From: Kiritimatiellota bacterium B12222
Lineage (GTDB): Bacteria; Verrucomicrobiota; Kiritimatiellia; SS1-B-03-39; UBA6053
DNA: 64,000 bases
Assembly: GCA_029719485.1 (NCBI GenBank)
Contig: CP120722.1
Coordinates: forward strand, 2,604,001-2,668,000
Reading direction: 5' to 3'
Below the pieces are notes generated by a model. That model saw nothing but the letters and a program-made list of their open reading frames with translations. It was not told where the DNA came from and did not search any database. Below, piece by piece: positions 1-8,827 of the stretch (positions within the stretch are counted from its first letter, which is position 1; the number at the start of each line of letters is the position of its first letter). Position numbers and translations under genes: made by a program.

Positions 1-2
1 CC

Positions 3-1757
3 TCTGACTTTCGTCCTCTCCTTGAACTCATTCTTGCCCTTACCGGTGGTGAATGCGTTGGCCTTCTCTTCCCAGGTGGGGCAGGGAAGGTATTTGTTTG
101 GTCTGGACCGGATAACGGATTTCGTGAATCGCTCTCTGATGAACTGCTTGCTGAAATGGGGGCTGCGTTTCCTGAGAAACGTACACGAGTCAAAACCCTC
201 TCAGAACCTGATGCGCATGTCTGTGTCGCTTCGCCTGTAGGCGAGGCTGGCGCTTGTTTGTTGGTGGCGGGACTTATCCTGCGCACTAAAAATGCATCCG
301 AGGTTCCTCGGGTCCTCGCCATTTTCCAAGCCGCGTTGGGCTACGTGTTGGCTTTGTATATCCGGCAACGTCAATTGGCCGAAGCTGAAGGCTTTAGTCA
401 TAGCGCCGCTTGGGTGGAAATGTCTGCTGCGGCCGTTTCGGCCCCTTATCTTGATGAAGCAAGTTTGAAATTGGCCGAGGATCTTCGCAAACACATGCAG
501 GCGACTCACTCTGCCATTGTGTTGCTTAATCGCAGGGACCGCCCTCATTTACATGCGGTGGCTGGTATTGCTCATTTTGATCCTCGAGGACGATTGGCTG
601 ACTTATTGCTGGCCTGTGTGAAAGAATGCTTTCGTGAAAAGTGTATTCTTCAATGGCCTTCAGATGCGAATAAATCTGCAGGTTCTGGTTCCGCGAGTGC
701 AAGTCCTTTGCTTGAACTCGGACATCAACTCCGCGCAGGAAGCATCAAGGTTATCCCTCTCTCTCAACCAGGTGAATCCGCGCGTTCGGCGTTACTGATG
801 GCATGGGCGGAAGGCGTAAAACCTTCCGATGCCGTCGAACGTTTTCTGCAATCGATTGCCCATCCTATGGGCTTACTTTTAGATCGTCTTGAAAAGGCGG
901 AACCTCGTGGTCTCCGTCGTCTTTGGCATCATCTCTGGGAAAAAGCGTCTCGTCATCGTCGCAGGGCCATGCTGTGCGCCGTGGTGGCCATCATTCTTCT
1001 ATTATGTATGCCCGTGTCGATGCCCATTCGGGTCGATTGCACACTTGAACCTGTTGAACGACGGGTGGTTTCTGCCCGTTACGATGGGGTATTGGAGGAA
1101 GCCGTGGTTCGTCCAGGTGATACGGTAGCACCTGGAGCCTTACTTGCACGTCTCGACGAACAACAGTTAAATTGGCACGAAGCTGAACTGCGTGCATCGC
1201 GGGAACGGGCGATTCGTCGTCGCGATTTGGCGATGACTGATCCCGAAGCGCCCGTTGCGGATGCGCAAATGGCACAGTTGGAAGTGGAAGGTCTTGACCT
1301 TGAACTTAAACTGCTGGCTCACCAACGTGAACACTTGGAAATTCGTTCGCCTATTGCGGGATCGGTTTTGGCCGGTGATTTAGAACGCGCAGCAGGCGTA
1401 CCCGTAAAACAAGGTCAAGTCCTGTTTGAAATTGGCCCTCAACATCACATGATCGCTGAATTATGGGTTCCCAGCCGAGATGTATCTTTGGTTCAGGAAG
1501 GGGCTCCCGTGCGTATTCGCGTGGTGGCTTTTCCCGGGGAAAGTTGGAACAGTGAAGTTGAACGCATTTATCCCCATTCGGAAACCTCCCATGCCAGCAA
1601 TGTGTTCAAAGTCTCCGTCCCCATGGAATCCATTGAAGGGATTGAGCTTCGGGCGGGAATGGATGGTAAAGCCGTAATCGATGGGCCACGTGCTCCATTA
1701 GCTTGGGTACTTTCCCGCCGTTTGGTTCAGTTTGTACGAAGTGTGGTGTTCTGGTAA
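3..1757 (+). CDS. GAF-like/HlyD membrane-fusion protein (5' partial)
   Basis: The reading frame is open to the left edge of the window, so the N-terminus is missing; an ATG at 156 is internal. The first ~300 visible residues look like one or two GAF-type sensory folds (weak, by pattern only). A basic stretch and one transmembrane helix follow (about bases 960-1030, with 'MLCAVVAIILLLCMP'). After it comes a HlyD-type periplasmic part: a lipoyl half ('SARYDGVLEEAVVRPGDTV'), a short helical hairpin, a second lipoyl half ('IRSPIAGSVLAGDLE') and a beta-barrel. Periplasmic adaptors normally lack a cytoplasmic sensory domain, so the fusion is unusual. The stop overlaps the next start by one base (TAATG), implying translational coupling with the M50 gene. 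Likely role: inner-membrane adaptor of an export complex; the substrate is unknown. Confidence 0.8.
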   Translation, partial: SDFRPLLELILALTGGECVGLLFPGGAGKVFVWSGPDNGFRESLSDELLAEMGAAFPEKRTRVKTLSEPDAHVCVASPVGEAGACLLVAGLILRTKNASEVPRVLAIFQAALGYVLALYIRQRQLAEAEGFSHSAAWVEMSAAAVSAPYLDEASLKLAEDLRKHMQATHSAIVLLNRRDRPHLHAVAGIAHFDPRGRLADLLLACVKECFREKCILQWPSDANKSAGSGSASASPLLELGHQLRAGSIKVIPLSQPGESARSALLMAWAEGVKPSDAVERFLQSIAHPMGLLLDRLEKAEPRGLRRLWHHLWEKASRHRRRAMLCAVVAIILLLCMPVSMPIRVDCTLEPVERRVVSARYDGVLEEAVVRPGDTVAPGALLARLDEQQLNWHEAELRASRERAIRRRDLAMTDPEAPVADAQMAQLEVEGLDLELKLLAHQREHLEIRSPIAGSVLAGDLERAAGVPVKQGQVLFEIGPQHHMIAELWVPSRDVSLVQEGAPVRIRVVAFPGESWNSEVERIYPHSETSHASNVFKVSVPMESIEGIELRAGMDGKAVIDGPRAPLAWVLSRRLVQFVRSVVFW

Positions 1758-3928
1758 TGAGTGCCGATCGGCCTGCAAATGTTCGAGAAATATCCGCTCT
1801 GCATCCACGTTTGCGTGATGATTTGCATTTTGTTTTTCAGGAGTTTTCTGGAGAGCGATGCTGTGTGTTGGAAGATCCTGTCACCTCACGATATCACCGT
1901 ATTGGATTAGCTGAACACGCCCTGATGCGCAGACTGGATGGCAAAACGCCCTTTGCCGAAGCTTGCGCCCGGGCGGCCTTGGAGTCTGGATCAGAAGCCC
2001 TCAGTGAACGTTCTTCACTGGCGCTTTTGGCGTGGTTGGTTGAACATCGTTTGGCTGACCTCGGGGGGAATGTTCCGATTGATGTGTTGGATGAAAATCG
2101 TTCCCGCAAACTATCGGCGTCTGTGAGCAGTTTTTTTAACTTACTCTCTATTCGTATCCCTTTAGGTTCTCCTGATCGTTTTCTAAAAAAGTGCAAACCG
2201 CTTGCTTCCTTTTTTTGTAGCCATTTCTTTTTTGTGCTGTGGATGATTACCGTTGTGGGAGGTTTGTTGCAGATATTTGTGCATCGGGAGGAATGGAAGC
2301 AAGATGCGGTGGGGATACTTGCCCCCGCAAACTGGTTGTGGTTAATGGCTGTTTGGGCCATCCTCAAGGTTTGGCATGAGTTTTGGCATGGCTTGGTTTG
2401 TATTCACCATGGCGGACGGGTCAGGGAAGCGGGGATGTTATTGATTGTGTTGATGCCCCTGGGTTATGTGGACGCAAGTTCGAGTTTGGCTTTCCCCTCA
2501 CGATGGAAACGTATTCAGGTGGCTGGCGCGGGCATGTATGGTGAATTATTTCTCGCTGGGATTGCTGCTGGAGTTTGGACCCTTTCGGGTGATGCGCTGG
2601 TACGCCATTTGGCCATTAATACGGTGATGATGGCGGGAGCGACCACCATTCTGTTTAATATGAATCCATTGATGAGGTTTGACGGGTACTACATCTTGTC
2701 GGATCTGATGGGGGTGCCGAATTTAAGTACGCGCTCTTCCGCATGGTTGCGCTATGTGGCCTCCCGCATCTTTCTGGGTCGCAAAAGCGATTCTACCCCT
2801 GAGACGGGTGGGAAATCTCCACTTCTTTATGTGAGTTATGGTTTGCTGGCTCTGCTGTGGCGTATTTTGGTGATGGCAACGCTCTTGCTCGGAGCGACCT
2901 TACTCTTTCGTGGAGGTGGATTAGTCATTGCGGTTTTGTCGATCCTGGTAACGCTGATCAATTTTATTCATCGCACGGTTAAAAAGTGGAACGATGGTGG
3001 GGGGGATGATTTCCCTTGGCCCACTTTCCTTTTTCGGACGGGTTTGGCGCTGCTTTTGTTCGGCATGGTTTTGTTTGTTCCATTCAAGGCGCGGGTTACG
3101 TCCCCCGCTGTGGCCCAATATGCAGGTGAAGAAATTCATCGGGTAGATCTACCGGGGCGCGTCGCAGAATTTTATGTCAGAGATGGAGAGGCCGTAGTGG
3201 CAGGACAAAAGTTGCTCCGCCTTGAAAATTTAGAAGCTCAAAATCGTTTGCAGGCCCTTCGTCTTGAAGTGAACCATCAGGAAATCCGTTATCGGAAAAA
3301 GTTTTTATCTGGAAAACCTGCAGAAGCCGAAGCGGAAGCAGCTACGTTGAAAGGCTTGCGTGAACAGTATCACGAATTGCAAAAGCGAGTGGATAGTCTC
3401 GAAGTGCGTGCTTTGTCGGATGGCATTGTCCTGGCGCCAGATCTTCAACGTATGGAAGACATGTACCTCAGTAATGGCAATGAGATCATTCGTTTGGCGC
3501 AACCATCACGTATTGAATGGATTTTGCCTGTCCCCGTGACGGATGCTGAGGATTTTCGTATGCAATTGGGGAGGGAAGTGTGGATTTTGCCTGAAGGACG
3601 CTTTCGTGCCATTCCCGGGGTGTTCTCTCGGATGGCTGGACGAGCGGTCACCACTCCGGACTATCAGGCCTTGACGGTGCTCGCGGGTGGCGAATTGTCT
3701 CTACGAGCCAACTCAAAACCGAGTAGAGATCATCCCCATGAATTGATTCAACCCGTCTTTTGGGGGGTGGTGGAATATGCCGGTGATGAAGCGCTTTCGT
3801 TGCGTGCTGGTGAACGCGCACATGTCCGCTTTAACTCCACCTATTCGTTGAGTATTTGGCGACGTACGATTCGAGCCTACGAGAAATTCCTCGATATCGT
3901 GTTCGCCCGTATTGGCAAAGAGTCTTGA
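1757..3928 (+). CDS. PqqD-like / peptidase M50 / HlyD fusion membrane protein
   Basis: The start is taken at the ATG overlapping the upstream stop; an in-frame ATG at 1703 would lie inside the upstream gene. Residues ~10-110 resemble PqqD (a winged-helix peptide-recognition fold). A multi-helix membrane region follows, with the site-2-protease zinc motif HEFWH (H207, E208, H211) and the distal 'NMNPLMRFDGYY' motif whose Asp (D309) is the third metal ligand. All M50 catalytic residues seem present. After further membrane helices, the C-terminal ~230 residues form a HlyD-like lipoyl/coiled-coil module ('VDLPGRVAEFYVRDGEAVV'). M50/HlyD fusions are known in bacteria, but their substrates are mostly unknown. 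The neighbours suggest proteolysis or recognition of an exported peptide or protein at the inner membrane. Confidence 0.85.
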   Translation: MSADRPANVREISALHPRLRDDLHFVFQEFSGERCCVLEDPVTSRYHRIGLAEHALMRRLDGKTPFAEACARAALESGSEALSERSSLALLAWLVEHRLADLGGNVPIDVLDENRSRKLSASVSSFFNLLSIRIPLGSPDRFLKKCKPLASFFCSHFFFVLWMITVVGGLLQIFVHREEWKQDAVGILAPANWLWLMAVWAILKVWHEFWHGLVCIHHGGRVREAGMLLIVLMPLGYVDASSSLAFPSRWKRIQVAGAGMYGELFLAGIAAGVWTLSGDALVRHLAINTVMMAGATTILFNMNPLMRFDGYYILSDLMGVPNLSTRSSAWLRYVASRIFLGRKSDSTPETGGKSPLLYVSYGLLALLWRILVMATLLLGATLLFRGGGLVIAVLSILVTLINFIHRTVKKWNDGGGDDFPWPTFLFRTGLALLLFGMVLFVPFKARVTSPAVAQYAGEEIHRVDLPGRVAEFYVRDGEAVVAGQKLLRLENLEAQNRLQALRLEVNHQEIRYRKKFLSGKPAEAEAEAATLKGLREQYHELQKRVDSLEVRALSDGIVLAPDLQRMEDMYLSNGNEIIRLAQPSRIEWILPVPVTDAEDFRMQLGREVWILPEGRFRAIPGVFSRMAGRAVTTPDYQALTVLAGGELSLRANSKPSRDHPHELIQPVFWGVVEYAGDEALSLRAGERAHVRFNSTYSLSIWRRTIRAYEKFLDIVFARIGKES

Positions 3929-3934
3929 GGGATT

Positions 3935-5797
3935 ATGGCTGCATCATTTTCTTTGCTTAAATTCGAAGGGGGGACCGATTGGACGCAATCCGTTCGCAGG
4001 GTTGGTTTGCTCGAACCTCGTTGCAAAGCACTTTCTGATGAAGGACTTCGTGAAGCATTTCATGCGATTCGAAAGGATGACCAAGATCGGTTACGTGGTG
4101 AAGACTTGTGTTGGGCCATGGCCTGCGTTCGTGAGGCCTGCCTGCGTGCGGTCGGGATGCGCCCCTATGATGTGCAGGTTCAAGCAGGGTTGATTCTTGC
4201 TTCAGGACATATTGCGGAAATGGCTACGGGTGAGGGAAAAACCTTGGTGGCGGCATTGCCTGCTGCCGTGTTGGCTCTGCAAGGTCGGGGCGTGCATGTG
4301 GCCACCGTGAATGCCTATTTGGCCGAACGTGACCACGAAATTATGCAACCTATCTTTGCGTTTTTAGGACTTAGTTCTGCGCTGCTTCCCGAGCGGGGGG
4401 CTAACGATCCCAAACGTGAGGCATATGCCGCAGATATTACCTATGGCACGGGTTATGAATTTGGCTTTGATTTCTTGAGAGATCAATTGGCCTCACTTTC
4501 CCGTCGCCCTCCTCAAGCCGGTGAACAGTGGCGTTCTTCGTTGTTGGGGCAAAGCTTACCGCAGTCTGCGCCGCCCATGCAACGACCTTTGGCACATGCG
4601 ATTATCGATGAAATTGACAGTGTTCTTATTGATGAAGCGATTACACCTTTGATTATCAGCGCTGCGGTTCCTTCGGGTGAAAATCCTGCGGCTGCGGTGT
4701 ACCGACAGGCCAATGAGTTAGCGCTTTCCCTTGAACAGGGCAAAGCCTACATCTGTAATGCAGTGGGTCGACCTTCGTTCACTCCGGCGGGAATGGTGGA
4801 GGTATACGACCATGCACCTACATTTCCCGCATCCTTGATGAAACGGGCATGGCATGAATATGTGTTACAGGCCCTATGCGCCCATAAATTACAATCTCGG
4901 GATGTGCATTACCTTATCCGCAACGGGGCGGTGGAAATTATTGATGGAAATACGGGCCGAAGCTTTAGTGATCGCAAATGGCGAAGTGGATTGCATCAAG
5001 CGGTGGAAGCCAAAGAAGGCGTAGAAATTACGCATGAAACCAGTTCTGAAGTAACCATTTCCCGTCAACGATTTTATCAAATGTATCCGTTTTTATGTGG
5101 CATGACCGGAACGGCTTATGAAGAAAAAGCTGAATTTAAATCGGTCTATGGTTTGGATGTGGTGCTGGTACCTCGACACCGCCCTTTATTGCGGAAAGAT
5201 CATCCTCCCAAGGTCTTCAAGACCCGGGCGGACATGATGGATGAACTTGTGCGCGAGGTTCGTGACATGTTGAAACGGGGACGTCCTGTCCTAATAGGTA
5301 CCCGTACCTTATTGCGTAGTGAGGAAATTTCAGAGCGATTGCAGGCTGAACAGATTGACCATGTGCTGCTGAATGCACGTCAGGACGCGGATGAAGCCCG
5401 CATCATTTCCGAAGCGGGGCAAAAGGGACGTGTGACCATTGCTACCAACATGGCGGGGCGAGGTGCGGATGTGCCTTTGGGAGAAGGGGTTTCGGATGCC
5501 GGGGGATTACATGTGATCGGGGTTGAATTAAATGAATCCGCACGAATTGATCGGCAACTTTCCGGACGGGCAGGGCGCCAGGGGGATCCTGGTTCCAGTC
5601 GGTTTTATGTGACCTGGGAGGATGATTTGGTTTTTCATCCCGTGGTGCTGGCAGGGCGGGGCGCGCAAAAGCCTATTCGATCCAAAGCCAAATATTTTTA
5701 TCGTGCACAGGCCTTGTTGGAAAAAGACTCTTTTCGAAGTCGCCGTTCCGTGATGCGCGAAGACAAATGGTTAGACAAAATTAAACGTAACCTCTAA
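3935..5797 (+). CDS. SecA-like preprotein translocase ATPase, C-terminally short
   Basis: This 620-residue protein is clearly SecA-related: Walker A 'MATGEGKT' (residues 96-103), 'DITYGTGYEFGFDFLRDQ', Walker B-type 'IIDEIDSVLIDEA' (from residue 223), a PPXD-like segment, 'GMTGTAYEE', and in NBD2 'VTIATNMAGRGADV' and 'SGRAGRQGDPGSSRFY'. It stops ~70 residues after NBD2, so the helical wing/scaffold part and the C-terminal Zn tail of ordinary SecA (about 800-900 residues) are missing. The next gene begins 10 bases later, which argues for a natural short form, not a truncation. The canonical LGGN after MAGRG.D is replaced by LGEG. Gene order ties it to two HlyD/M50 proteins, so it is probably a dedicated (accessory) motor and not the housekeeping SecA. 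Confidence 0.9.
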   Translation: MAASFSLLKFEGGTDWTQSVRRVGLLEPRCKALSDEGLREAFHAIRKDDQDRLRGEDLCWAMACVREACLRAVGMRPYDVQVQAGLILASGHIAEMATGEGKTLVAALPAAVLALQGRGVHVATVNAYLAERDHEIMQPIFAFLGLSSALLPERGANDPKREAYAADITYGTGYEFGFDFLRDQLASLSRRPPQAGEQWRSSLLGQSLPQSAPPMQRPLAHAIIDEIDSVLIDEAITPLIISAAVPSGENPAAAVYRQANELALSLEQGKAYICNAVGRPSFTPAGMVEVYDHAPTFPASLMKRAWHEYVLQALCAHKLQSRDVHYLIRNGAVEIIDGNTGRSFSDRKWRSGLHQAVEAKEGVEITHETSSEVTISRQRFYQMYPFLCGMTGTAYEEKAEFKSVYGLDVVLVPRHRPLLRKDHPPKVFKTRADMMDELVREVRDMLKRGRPVLIGTRTLLRSEEISERLQAEQIDHVLLNARQDADEARIISEAGQKGRVTIATNMAGRGADVPLGEGVSDAGGLHVIGVELNESARIDRQLSGRAGRQGDPGSSRFYVTWEDDLVFHPVVLAGRGAQKPIRSKAKYFYRAQALLEKDSFRSRRSVMREDKWLDKIKRNL

Positions 5798-5806
5798 GGT
5801 TCTCAT

Positions 5807-6526
5807 ATGACTTTAAAAATGCTCTCTTTTATCATGGTGTGTGGGTGGATAACGGTTTCTCACGCTGAAGAATTGTTTTCCTATACTGAACCTTCCCGAT
5901 TGGCTCAGGCTGCTTTTTCTGAGGCGGGCGTGTTGGATGAATTGTTGGTGAATGAAGGGGATGCCGTAAAAGACGGACAGGTATTGGCTCGTTTGGATAA
6001 TAAAATCCTTCTCCATGATCTGAATATTGCAGTTGAGCAGTTACGACTTCAAAAATTGCGTTTTTCGCAATTTGAGTTATTGCAAAAACAAGGCAATCTT
6101 TCGCCTGATGAATTTGAGCGGGCCCGGGCTGATTTATTGATTTCGCAAGAACGGGTGAATCGGATTTATGCTCAAATCGATGGACGCACCTTGAGAGCAC
6201 GTTTCGACGGGGTGGTGTTGCGCATTCATCGCGAGTTGTCTGAGAGTATTGCCGCTGCCAACACCGAAGTGTTGACCTTGGCGGCCTTGCACCCCTTGCA
6301 TGTCACGTTTAATGTGCCTTTGGAGCAAACCGATGCATTTGTTTTGGGACAGGAAATGCCTTTGATGTTGGAAAATGAAGTCGAAAAAACAGGCAGGGTT
6401 GATTTTATCTCCCCCGTGATCGATGCGGCCAGTCGCACCGTGAGGATTCGTTTGGTATTGGAAAACGAAGATCAATCTCTTCGCAGTGGTATGCGTTGTA
6501 CGCTAAAGCCCCAGCCTGCACCTTAA
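5807..6526 (+). CDS. Small periplasmic HlyD/RND-type adaptor
   Basis: 239 residues with an N-terminal signal peptide (hydrophobic core, cleavage likely near 'VSHA/EE'). A lipoyl half ('AGVLDELLVNEGDAVKDGQ') is followed by a short coiled-coil hairpin (~residues 65-120), the second lipoyl half ('LRARFDGVVLRIHRELSE') and a beta-barrel ending near 'LRSGMRCTL'. It is shorter than typical AcrA/HlyD proteins (about 350-450 residues) and lacks a clear C-terminal membrane-proximal domain. It begins 10 bases after the SecA-like stop and closes the locus. Probably a third adaptor subunit of the same complex, soluble in the periplasm because no membrane anchor is visible beyond the signal peptide. Confidence 0.8.
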   Translation: MTLKMLSFIMVCGWITVSHAEELFSYTEPSRLAQAAFSEAGVLDELLVNEGDAVKDGQVLARLDNKILLHDLNIAVEQLRLQKLRFSQFELLQKQGNLSPDEFERARADLLISQERVNRIYAQIDGRTLRARFDGVVLRIHRELSESIAAANTEVLTLAALHPLHVTFNVPLEQTDAFVLGQEMPLMLENEVEKTGRVDFISPVIDAASRTVRIRLVLENEDQSLRSGMRCTLKPQPAP

Positions 6527-6539
6527 CAGGCGCAGGCTG
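6512..6539. terminator. Hairpin between convergent genes
   Basis: An 8-bp perfect stem (CAGCCTGC at 6512-6519, GCAGGCTG at 6532-6539) spans the stop codon of the HlyD gene. It is followed on the plus strand by T-rich sequence after ~20 bases. It may end the plus-strand export locus; without an immediate T-run the call is modest. Confidence 0.4.
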
Positions 6540-6564
6540 CGAAGATCCTTTTACGTTCTTCTTT

Positions 6565-7215
6565 TTATGAAAGTACGGAATAAATTTTTTCGGCAATAAA
6601 CAACACCCCTGGACTGAAGGGGTGGACCGCATCTTCGGCAAAAACATCGGGAGGTAAGCCTGCCGCCAACAAGGTTTGGACTTCATGGTGAAGGTTGAGG
6701 AAAGATAGCTGATGTTTACGAGCGATGTCTTCTACGATTTGAATATATTCAGGGAGATGGCTCAATACCTTATGACGATAGGCATGGGGGTTTGTTTCTA
6801 GACTGGCATAAAAGGGGGAAACCAAAAGAATGCGCGTGTCGGGTAATTCTTTTTGGGTGATGGTGATGATTTCATCGTAAATGGCTCTGAATTGTTCTGG
6901 AGATTGTTTCTCATTGATCACCGGATCTTGGAGCCAACGGTTAAGATCATTAATACCAATTTTGATCACAAGTTGATCAGGACGATGGGCCAAAACATGG
7001 TCGCTCCAGCGAGAACGAAGGTCGTCGACGGTATGTCCGTTGATGCCCCGGTTGATGAAATGGATTCGTTTAGCAGGTTCCCGAATACTCAAAATATCAG
7101 AAAACATGCGGGCGTATCCTGATCCATGTGGGTAAGATTCATCTTTGCGTCCGGCATCGGTAATGCTGTCGCCAATAAAAAGAAAAGTTTGCTGGGAGGT
7201 GAGTTGTATGCTCAT
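6565..7215 (-). CDS. SGNH/GDSL-family hydrolase (probable carbohydrate esterase)
   Basis: 216 residues. Block I is 'FIGDSITDAGR' with the nucleophilic Ser17; the Asn block is 'KIGINDLNRW'; the C-terminal catalytic pair is in 'DAVHPF' (D195, H198). No signal peptide is evident, so it may act in the cytoplasm on imported fragments. The family includes acetyl-xylan and rhamnogalacturonan acetylesterases as well as lipases. Its position directly downstream of a GH28 gene (65-base gap, same strand) favours de-esterification of pectin-like sugars. Substrate assignment is inference. Confidence 0.85.
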   Translation of the reverse strand: MSIQLTSQQTFLFIGDSITDAGRKDESYPHGSGYARMFSDILSIREPAKRIHFINRGINGHTVDDLRSRWSDHVLAHRPDQLVIKIGINDLNRWLQDPVINEKQSPEQFRAIYDEIITITQKELPDTRILLVSPFYASLETNPHAYRHKVLSHLPEYIQIVEDIARKHQLSFLNLHHEVQTLLAAGLPPDVFAEDAVHPFSPGVLFIAEKIYSVLS

Positions 7216-7280
7216 AGAATATGTTGTGGAATGATGGGGGTGATGTGTCGGAGAAAATTAGTTTAATTGCATGGAGATGA

Positions 7281-8609
7281 TTAACGTAATACCAGACCAC
7301 TGGCATAACGGGTTGTGATTTCCAGTTCATCGATGGATGTGATACGTCGTCCGTCGATATAGAAATTTTCGATATTGATATTTTGAATGTCAGCTTCGGG
7401 GCTCCATCCGCCAATCATAGAAACAGTGTAGCCGGCATTAGAAGGGGTTAAGCTCCATTTAATATTGCGAAGAGTGACATTGCGAATGCGGCCGGTAATG
7501 TCGCCAACTGAATAACGTGAGCGCGAGATGCGGAAATCAATCAATTTGTCGTAACAATGCTCAATTCGAATATCATCGAAGGTGATATCTTCCACCAACG
7601 CTTGGGCGTAGTTGTGAATGGAAAATACGGCGCCTTGTCCATGTACGCACAACACATCGATGTCGCGAAAGGTGACATTGCGAACATAGTCCACATTGAG
7701 TTCGTGACCGATTTCCATGGCGTTGCCGGAAGGGGCATTGAGGAAGGTGCAGTTTTCCACCAAAACGTCTTCTACATTTCCCCGTCCATCACAGGGCACA
7801 CGGTTTCCGTTTTGGGCGCCGATTATAAAAGCTTTGATCACAACGCAATCGTCATTATTCCTGAGGAAACAATCATGGATATGTACTTTGCGACAGCCCA
7901 CGACATCGATGCCGTCGGAACTCATGACTTCGCCAATTTGTTTTACATTAAAAATATCTACGTCATCGCAGTCGACCGGCACTAACATCCATCCACTGGG
8001 ATGAATCATGGTGATGTCGCGCACGGTCACCTGTTGGCAACGGTGGAAGCGGGCCTGATGCATAAACTCTCTGGCGGGATGAAAATAGTAGCCACCATCC
8101 AAAATACCATGACCTCGGAGGGTAATCGAAGATGCGTTATGGGCGCGTACTTTTCCCCGGAGAACGGCGCCCCCTTCGATGTAGAGGGTTTGTCCATCTT
8201 TAAGTAAGCATTCACCGACTTCGTAAACTTGACCTGCCTTATACCAGATCACCTGCGGATCGTCAGGATCGGGTCGATCCGTTTCTGGTGGGTTGGCCCA
8301 GAGGAAAAGGGGGAGTCTGCCAGGAATTTCTAAACTCAATTTGTCAGGCTGATGGAGCGTAAATGTAAAAGAAGCCGCGTGAATTTGAGCGTTGATTCCA
8401 CGATTTAAGGGGCGGATGTCGACTTTGTCGATCGGAATACGGTCGGCATAAGAAACTTCCACCACAACCGGCCCATCTGTGGGATCGTAAATGACGTTTG
8501 CAAAGTTGGCTTCATCTGTGTGAAGAATTTCCACAGGTTTCCCATCGATATGTAGGTGAATATCGTAAGCAAAATCGCAAATACGAGGATGTGTAAACGT
8601 GGTGATCAT
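7281..8609 (-). CDS. Glycoside hydrolase family 28 (polygalacturonase-like)
   Basis: 442 residues forming a right-handed parallel beta-helix, shown by repeated 'VTVRDITM', 'VRNVTFRDIDV' type rungs. The family motifs are recognisable: 'SDGIDV' (~231-236, equivalent of NTD), 'NNDDCVVIK' (~251-259, the catalytic Asp pair D253/D254) and 'IGHE' (~300-303, equivalent of GHG). Hydrolyses alpha-galacturonosyl or rhamno-galacturonan linkages by family analogy. No signal peptide is visible. A good ribosome site (AGGGG) precedes the ATG. It forms a likely two-gene operon with the SGNH hydrolase and is divergent from the repeat-protein gene. Confidence 0.88.
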   Translation of the reverse strand: MITTFTHPRICDFAYDIHLHIDGKPVEILHTDEANFANVIYDPTDGPVVVEVSYADRIPIDKVDIRPLNRGINAQIHAASFTFTLHQPDKLSLEIPGRLPLFLWANPPETDRPDPDDPQVIWYKAGQVYEVGECLLKDGQTLYIEGGAVLRGKVRAHNASSITLRGHGILDGGYYFHPAREFMHQARFHRCQQVTVRDITMIHPSGWMLVPVDCDDVDIFNVKQIGEVMSSDGIDVVGCRKVHIHDCFLRNNDDCVVIKAFIIGAQNGNRVPCDGRGNVEDVLVENCTFLNAPSGNAMEIGHELNVDYVRNVTFRDIDVLCVHGQGAVFSIHNYAQALVEDITFDDIRIEHCYDKLIDFRISRSRYSVGDITGRIRNVTLRNIKWSLTPSNAGYTVSMIGGWSPEADIQNINIENFYIDGRRITSIDELEITTRYASGLVLR

Positions 8610-8827
8610 GGTGCCCCTTTAATCATTCATGGGCTCATTCATCAATCAAAATTGGGGATCGTCCGCGGGTTTTACATACAGGGGATTAAATTTGAGTCAA
8701 AAACGATACAAGTTGATTTTTGCTGAAGGGAAACGCGATAGAATATGTGGAATTACATGTTTTTCGTCCATCTTTGTTTCCGACAGTGTGATAGGCGTAT
8801 TGTAACTCTTCAGCCCCCTCTACTCTT

